DNA of 15,165 nt from positions 1-15,165 of the forward strand of contig JAUVWD010000004.1 of NCBI GenBank assembly GCA_030604285.1, written 5' to 3'. Below, one piece after another: positions 12,780 to 15,165 of this stretch; within the stretch, counting starts at the first letter, position 1; the number at the start of each line of letters is the position of its first letter. Below the pieces are notes generated by a model, which was not told the DNA's origin, made no database searches, and saw only the letters and a program-made list of their open reading frames with translations. This DNA comes from Chloroflexota bacterium (GTDB taxonomy: Bacteria > Chloroflexota > Dehalococcoidia > GIF9 > AB-539-J10). The position numbers were made by a program, and so were the translations under genes.

Positions 12780-13064
12780 TCATATGCTCATCGAGCTCCA
12801 CGAACTGCCATCGTAGTGGCGGATGGGTCCTGGGGCCACGACCCTAAGAACAGCGCTTCATGAGCCTCCCCACACACCATATAGGTGGTATGTTGGGTTG
12901 TTGTTCACGGCGGTCCAGTTGGCAGAGCTTGCCTTCATTGCTTCCGCTGTTGGCACTCCCACCATTCCCGAGGACATAACCGATGCCAAATGAGTCAGCG
13001 TGTAGACTGGCTTGGAGTTCCATTCTGGCTGACCGTACTCCCCTGCAATTTGGCCTGGTTTCAA
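12780..13064 (-). pseudogene. Decayed beta-propeller repeat protein fragment
   Basis: Reading the minus strand from 13064, the frame encodes about 68 residues ending in NNPTYHLYGVWGGS, then a stop at 12860-12858. The same frame goes on with PIRHYDGSSWSSMSI before another stop at 12782-12780. LYGVWGSS...HYDGSSWSSM is the unit of repeat proteins with predicted beta-propeller folds. Here one unit is interrupted by stops and nothing similar follows in either direction. There is no good start or Shine-Dalgarno. It is best read as a remnant; the identification rests on one degenerate unit. Confidence 0.45.
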
Positions 13065-13512
13065 TCGCTACCTAACTCAATCGTACTCCCGGCCAACCTC
13101 AACTAGAAGAGCTTATAGGACAATCAGAAATAGAAACAGTACGTTGAAGATAGACTAGCGTGTACGAATTTGCCGAAACGCAAACAGAAAACAGCAATAT
13201 CAGTCCAGACGAGGTATAAAGCTAGATCTCGGAAGCAATCTCTTAGACAAATACGGCTTTTATCAAAGGTGGGGCGAAACAGTTGAATAGAAGCAGTGCG
13301 TCAAACGTAAACTGCAGTGCCCCACAGCTCCAAAACACGGAGACGATAATAGGAACAAGGGTCTCCCTCTCGACGTAATGTGAAATCTGGTTGGGCCTTA
13401 GATTGTCCCTTGATAGCCAGGGAATTTCTGATTGTTTCTCAAGGAAGTAGCGTATCTTGGGACTTTTTTATAGGCAAAAGCAGCATCTATTTTGTAGCTA
13501 GGAACATGGTTA
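13065..13512. other. Stretch without recognisable features
   Basis: No coding frame, RNA or convincing repeat was found here. Minus-strand frames near 13380-13520 give short pieces (for example VPSYKIDAAFAYKKVPRYATSLRN) between stops, possibly the tail of the broken frame that follows. It fits the decayed character of the 12.5-14.1 kb region. Confidence 0.4.
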
Positions 13513-13734
13513 TTACATGGTTTTCGTAGCTAGTCTCGCTTTCTCGCCTCCCAGAAAATCAAAGGCAAAGGCGTACCCATGCTGTTCATCCGAGGGAAGG
13601 GTCAGAAAATGGCCAATGTGAAATCGGCTTGTGAAGCTGCCTTGTAGTAATGCCAGAGAGTAAACGGGGATGCTTGTAACCAGCGTAAGAAAATTGTCCC
13701 AAGTAACCTCGCCTTTGGTGGCCTGTCTTACCTT
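13513..13734 (-). pseudogene. Broken hypothetical gene fragment
   Basis: A 73-codon minus-strand frame between stops has protein-like composition (VTWDNFLTLVTSIPVYSLALL..., then FLTLPSDEQHGYAFAFDF) but no ATG, GTG or TTG. A GTG-started frame one base off supplies VKLKGK immediately upstream, so a frameshift near 13724-13734 may have destroyed a small gene. Its GYAF motif recurs in the frame at 14665-14820. The family is unknown. Confidence 0.3.
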
Positions 13735-13879
13735 TCAGCTTCACATCCCTTGTGCCCAATTCTATTACTTCTTTGCACTTTCTTCAGCTTCTGCTTACTT
13801 GGTATCCTGACTCTACGGATTTAGCTCGGCTACTCGGGACGTTTGTAGTTTAACATATCCACGCTTAATTTGTCAAATT

Positions 13880-14164
13880 TCAACGAGACTGGCGGGTTTT
13901 GCGGCTTTTTAAAAGCAAAAATAGCGTGAGTTGTATTGCTAGACACTTGGTTCTTGGAGCGAAGCACATAGTTCCCGTCGCTTGTTTTCCTGGGGTAATG
14001 CTGCTTTCAATTTCCCATTCTTGGGAACCAAACCTAAAGGCGTTACCCTCTTTTTGAAATAGATATGCCACCTCTAACCTATGCGAATTCTCGTGAGTGT
14101 TGACAAGAACAATTCGGCTAGTTACAGTATCCGTCAGCCAGTTCCGCCGGCTGTGCTGGTGGGT
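13880..14164 (-). pseudogene. Start-less hypothetical frame, probable gene remnant
   Basis: The minus strand is open for 94 codons, from just after a TAA at 14167-14165 to a TGA at 13880. The middle, SRIVLVNTHENSHRLEVAYLF followed by QKEGNAFRFGSQEWEIESSI, alternates like beta-strands and looks like real protein. The only conventional start is a GTG at 14071 without a spaced Shine-Dalgarno, which would remove the best part. The last ~25 residues turn into a low-complexity LFLLLKSRKTRQSR tail. The promoter of the divergent gene overlaps its upstream end. Confidence 0.35.
14100..14128 (+). promoter_or_regulatory. Sigma70-type promoter for the 14193 gene
   Basis: A perfect -35 TTGACA (14100-14105), a 17-base spacer and TACAGT (14123-14128, four of six) predict a start near 14135, about 58 bases before the ATG. 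Confidence 0.5.
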
Positions 14165-14192
14165 ATGTTATGAGAAATCACACTGATGTGTT

Positions 14193-14594
14193 ATGGAAAA
14201 GCTAAGTGTAGAACAATTGAGGTCACAATTTAAGGGGAAACCATTCTATCGCCTGGTCGAGTACTACTTAAAGAAAGAAAGCCGGACCGAAGAGCTCAAG
14301 AAAGAGGTACTCACAACGATGGAATTGCTTCCCCCATCTGTGCGCCACCTATCTGTAGCTTTTATTGACCGGTGGAACCAATGTTCATATGACAGAGAGT
14401 TCTGGCAAAAGCACGCCTCCAAGGTTTTTTCTGAAATCGTAGAGGATGCTCGGTCGGCTCTTGCATGGGTCGATGCTCCAACCGACGATGAAACACTCTA
14501 CACTATGTTCCAGATGGTTGTTCTGACCTATGCTTACTCTGCATCCGATCAACCAAATATGCGAGAGTTTATTGGGATCCAAGGCGAAGAATGA
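14193..14594 (+). CDS. Hypothetical protein, mostly helical, 133 residues
   Basis: I do not recognise this protein. It is charged and predicted largely helical: an N-terminal KLSVEQLRSQFKGKPFYRLVEYYLKKES region, a LLPPSVRHLSVAFIDRW middle and a hydrophobic TLYTMFQMVVLTYAYSAS segment near 104-119 that looks buried rather than membrane-spanning. No signal peptide or cysteine cluster is seen. The ATG at 14193 lacks a clear Shine-Dalgarno, but a consensus-like promoter lies ~65 bases upstream and the frame is the only long plus-strand ORF in this region. It stands alone among remnants, so recent acquisition or a solitary accessory gene are both possible. Confidence 0.6.
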   Translation: MEKLSVEQLRSQFKGKPFYRLVEYYLKKESRTEELKKEVLTTMELLPPSVRHLSVAFIDRWNQCSYDREFWQKHASKVFSEIVEDARSALAWVDAPTDDETLYTMFQMVVLTYAYSASDQPNMREFIGIQGEE

Positions 14595-14664
14595 CTGCCC
14601 TACCAGTGATTGGATGCCTTGCCTCGTTTGTCCCCTTCACTATTTGACGGTGGCGGAAGTAGCC

Positions 14665-14820
14665 TCATCGCCAAGTCGCATAATCCTCTGATGCTTGCTG
14701 GGCAAGTTCTGTCTTGAGTCTGTTAATGTCATTGAGAGCAGCGACCTTTTGCTTCCAAAGCAAACCAAAGGCGTATCCCCCGTTTGGCATCGTGAATATC
14801 GGTCTAGGGGTAAGACGCAT
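14665..14820 (-). CDS. Small hypothetical ORF, 51 residues, possibly a fragment
   Basis: An ATG at 14820 opens a minus-strand ORF with RPIFTMPNGGYAFGLLWKQK followed by a helix VAALNDINRLKTELAQQ of coiled-coil character. No Shine-Dalgarno is visible. The segment FTMPNGGYAF parallels LTLPSDEQHGYAF in the broken frame at 13513-13734, so this may be a truncated relative. Confidence 0.3.
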   Translation of the reverse strand: MRLTPRPIFTMPNGGYAFGLLWKQKVAALNDINRLKTELAQQASEDYATWR

Positions 14821-15082
14821 TTTGGGCAGCTCGAATGAGGGTAGGAATTGTTAGCTTGGCTTTGTCACTGCTCCGTGTTTCGCGGCTTTGGATGAACGCC
14901 GAAGTGTGAAGGCGAAGTGACAAGGGAGCAAGCCTGCATGGCACATGTCCAAAAGCAGTGGGCTCAGAGAGTGGGAATTGGAGGGAGTGACTTATTTCAG
15001 GTTAGGCGCGGCAAGGGTCTGACTACTGCCAGACTAGCAAAAGTGTTAAGCAACCCAGGTGGTCCTGTCAAGCATTCGAGTA

Positions 15083-15111
15083 TTGCTCCAGAGGAGTGAA
15101 GTAGCTATAAT
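15083..15111 (+). promoter_or_regulatory. Promoter of the tRNA-Gln gene
   Basis: TTGCTC (15083-15088), a 17-base spacer and a perfect TATAAT (15106-15111) put the start near 15118, four bases before the tRNA. Confidence 0.6.
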
Positions 15112-15121
15112 ATGAACCTGT

Positions 15122-15165
15122 TGGGGATTAGTCTAGCGGTAGGACGACTGACTCTGGATCAGTTA
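15122..15165 (+). tRNA. tRNA-Gln (anticodon CUG), 5' part
   Basis: TGGGGAT is the acceptor 5' strand, GTC...GAC the D stem, and ACTGA/TCAGT the anticodon stem around loop CTCTGGA, giving anticodon CUG (glutamine). The U1-starting acceptor is usual for bacterial tRNA-Gln. The variable loop, T arm and 3' end lie beyond the window. Confidence 0.9.

Noticed and set aside
12655..12838. Minus-strand frame with HPPLRWQFVELDEHMMREVLPLIGEC
   Set aside because: It is out of phase with the recognisable HYDGSSWSSM repeat text on the same strand, and half of it is the translated palindromic repeat, so it is probably chance.
12885..13106. 73-codon plus-strand frame
   Set aside because: Antisense to the beta-propeller remnant, no start signals, cysteine/tryptophan-rich chance composition.
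13860..14100. Integron attC-like GTTA/TAAC motifs near small ORFs
   Set aside because: Core sites do not fit the consensus and no integrase or paired inverted sites were found.
14917..15099. 60-codon plus-strand frame before the tRNA
   Set aside because: No Shine-Dalgarno and no family resemblance; it overlaps the tRNA -35 region and has no protein-like pattern.

Overview
The window reads as part of an anaerobic bacterial chromosome of medium G+C. It is dominated by molybdenum/tungsten cofactor genes, with radical-SAM enzymes and a WtpA-type molybdate/tungstate transporter. Several TTG starts, the gene content and a small basic ORF behind rnc suggest a Chloroflexota (Dehalococcoidia-like) genome. 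That placement is an inference, not something the sequence proves.

Left part (1-3264). The first ~100 bases look like the end of an insertion sequence, with a transposase gene running off the left edge on the minus strand. A sigma70-type promoter (TTGACT, 17 bp, CATAAT) then leads into moeA-mobB-mogA: molybdate insertion, the MobB GTPase with an unusual C-terminal extension, and molybdopterin adenylylation. About 560 bases with no convincing gene follow, containing a strong intrinsic terminator.

Middle (3265-4621). A hicB-hicA type II toxin-antitoxin pair is preceded by a perfect 17-bp palindrome. Next comes a membrane-anchored protein with a caspase/CHAT-like His...Cys arrangement.

Core operon (4627-10215). 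A consensus-like promoter drives a Moco-family riboswitch with a GAAA tetraloop and an 11-nt-receptor-like element. A short ORF whose Shine-Dalgarno lies in the closing helix, and an intrinsic terminator inside that ORF, follow. Then come wtpB/modB, wtpC/modC, wtpA, a DUF4213/DUF364 protein, moaA and moaC. The likely logic is feedback: cofactor sensed by the RNA sets expression of oxyanion import and the first two steps of pterin synthesis. The gap before the DUF364 gene can fold into two nested perfect helices that match no RNA family I recognise.

Convergent minus-strand operon (12475 down to 10428). rnc (RNase III) is split by an apparent one-base loss in a C5/G5 run. It is followed by an overlapping 47-residue lysine-rich ORF, a PflX-like radical-SAM protein and an acylphosphatase.

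Right part (12506-15165). This region is gene-poor and looks like decay ground. It holds an inverted repeat of the dispersed intergenic type, a beta-propeller remnant, and broken minus-strand frames sharing a G-[YN]-A-F motif. One intact hypothetical gene (14193-14594) has a good promoter. The 5' part of a tRNA-Gln(CUG) gene, with its promoter, is cut by the window edge.
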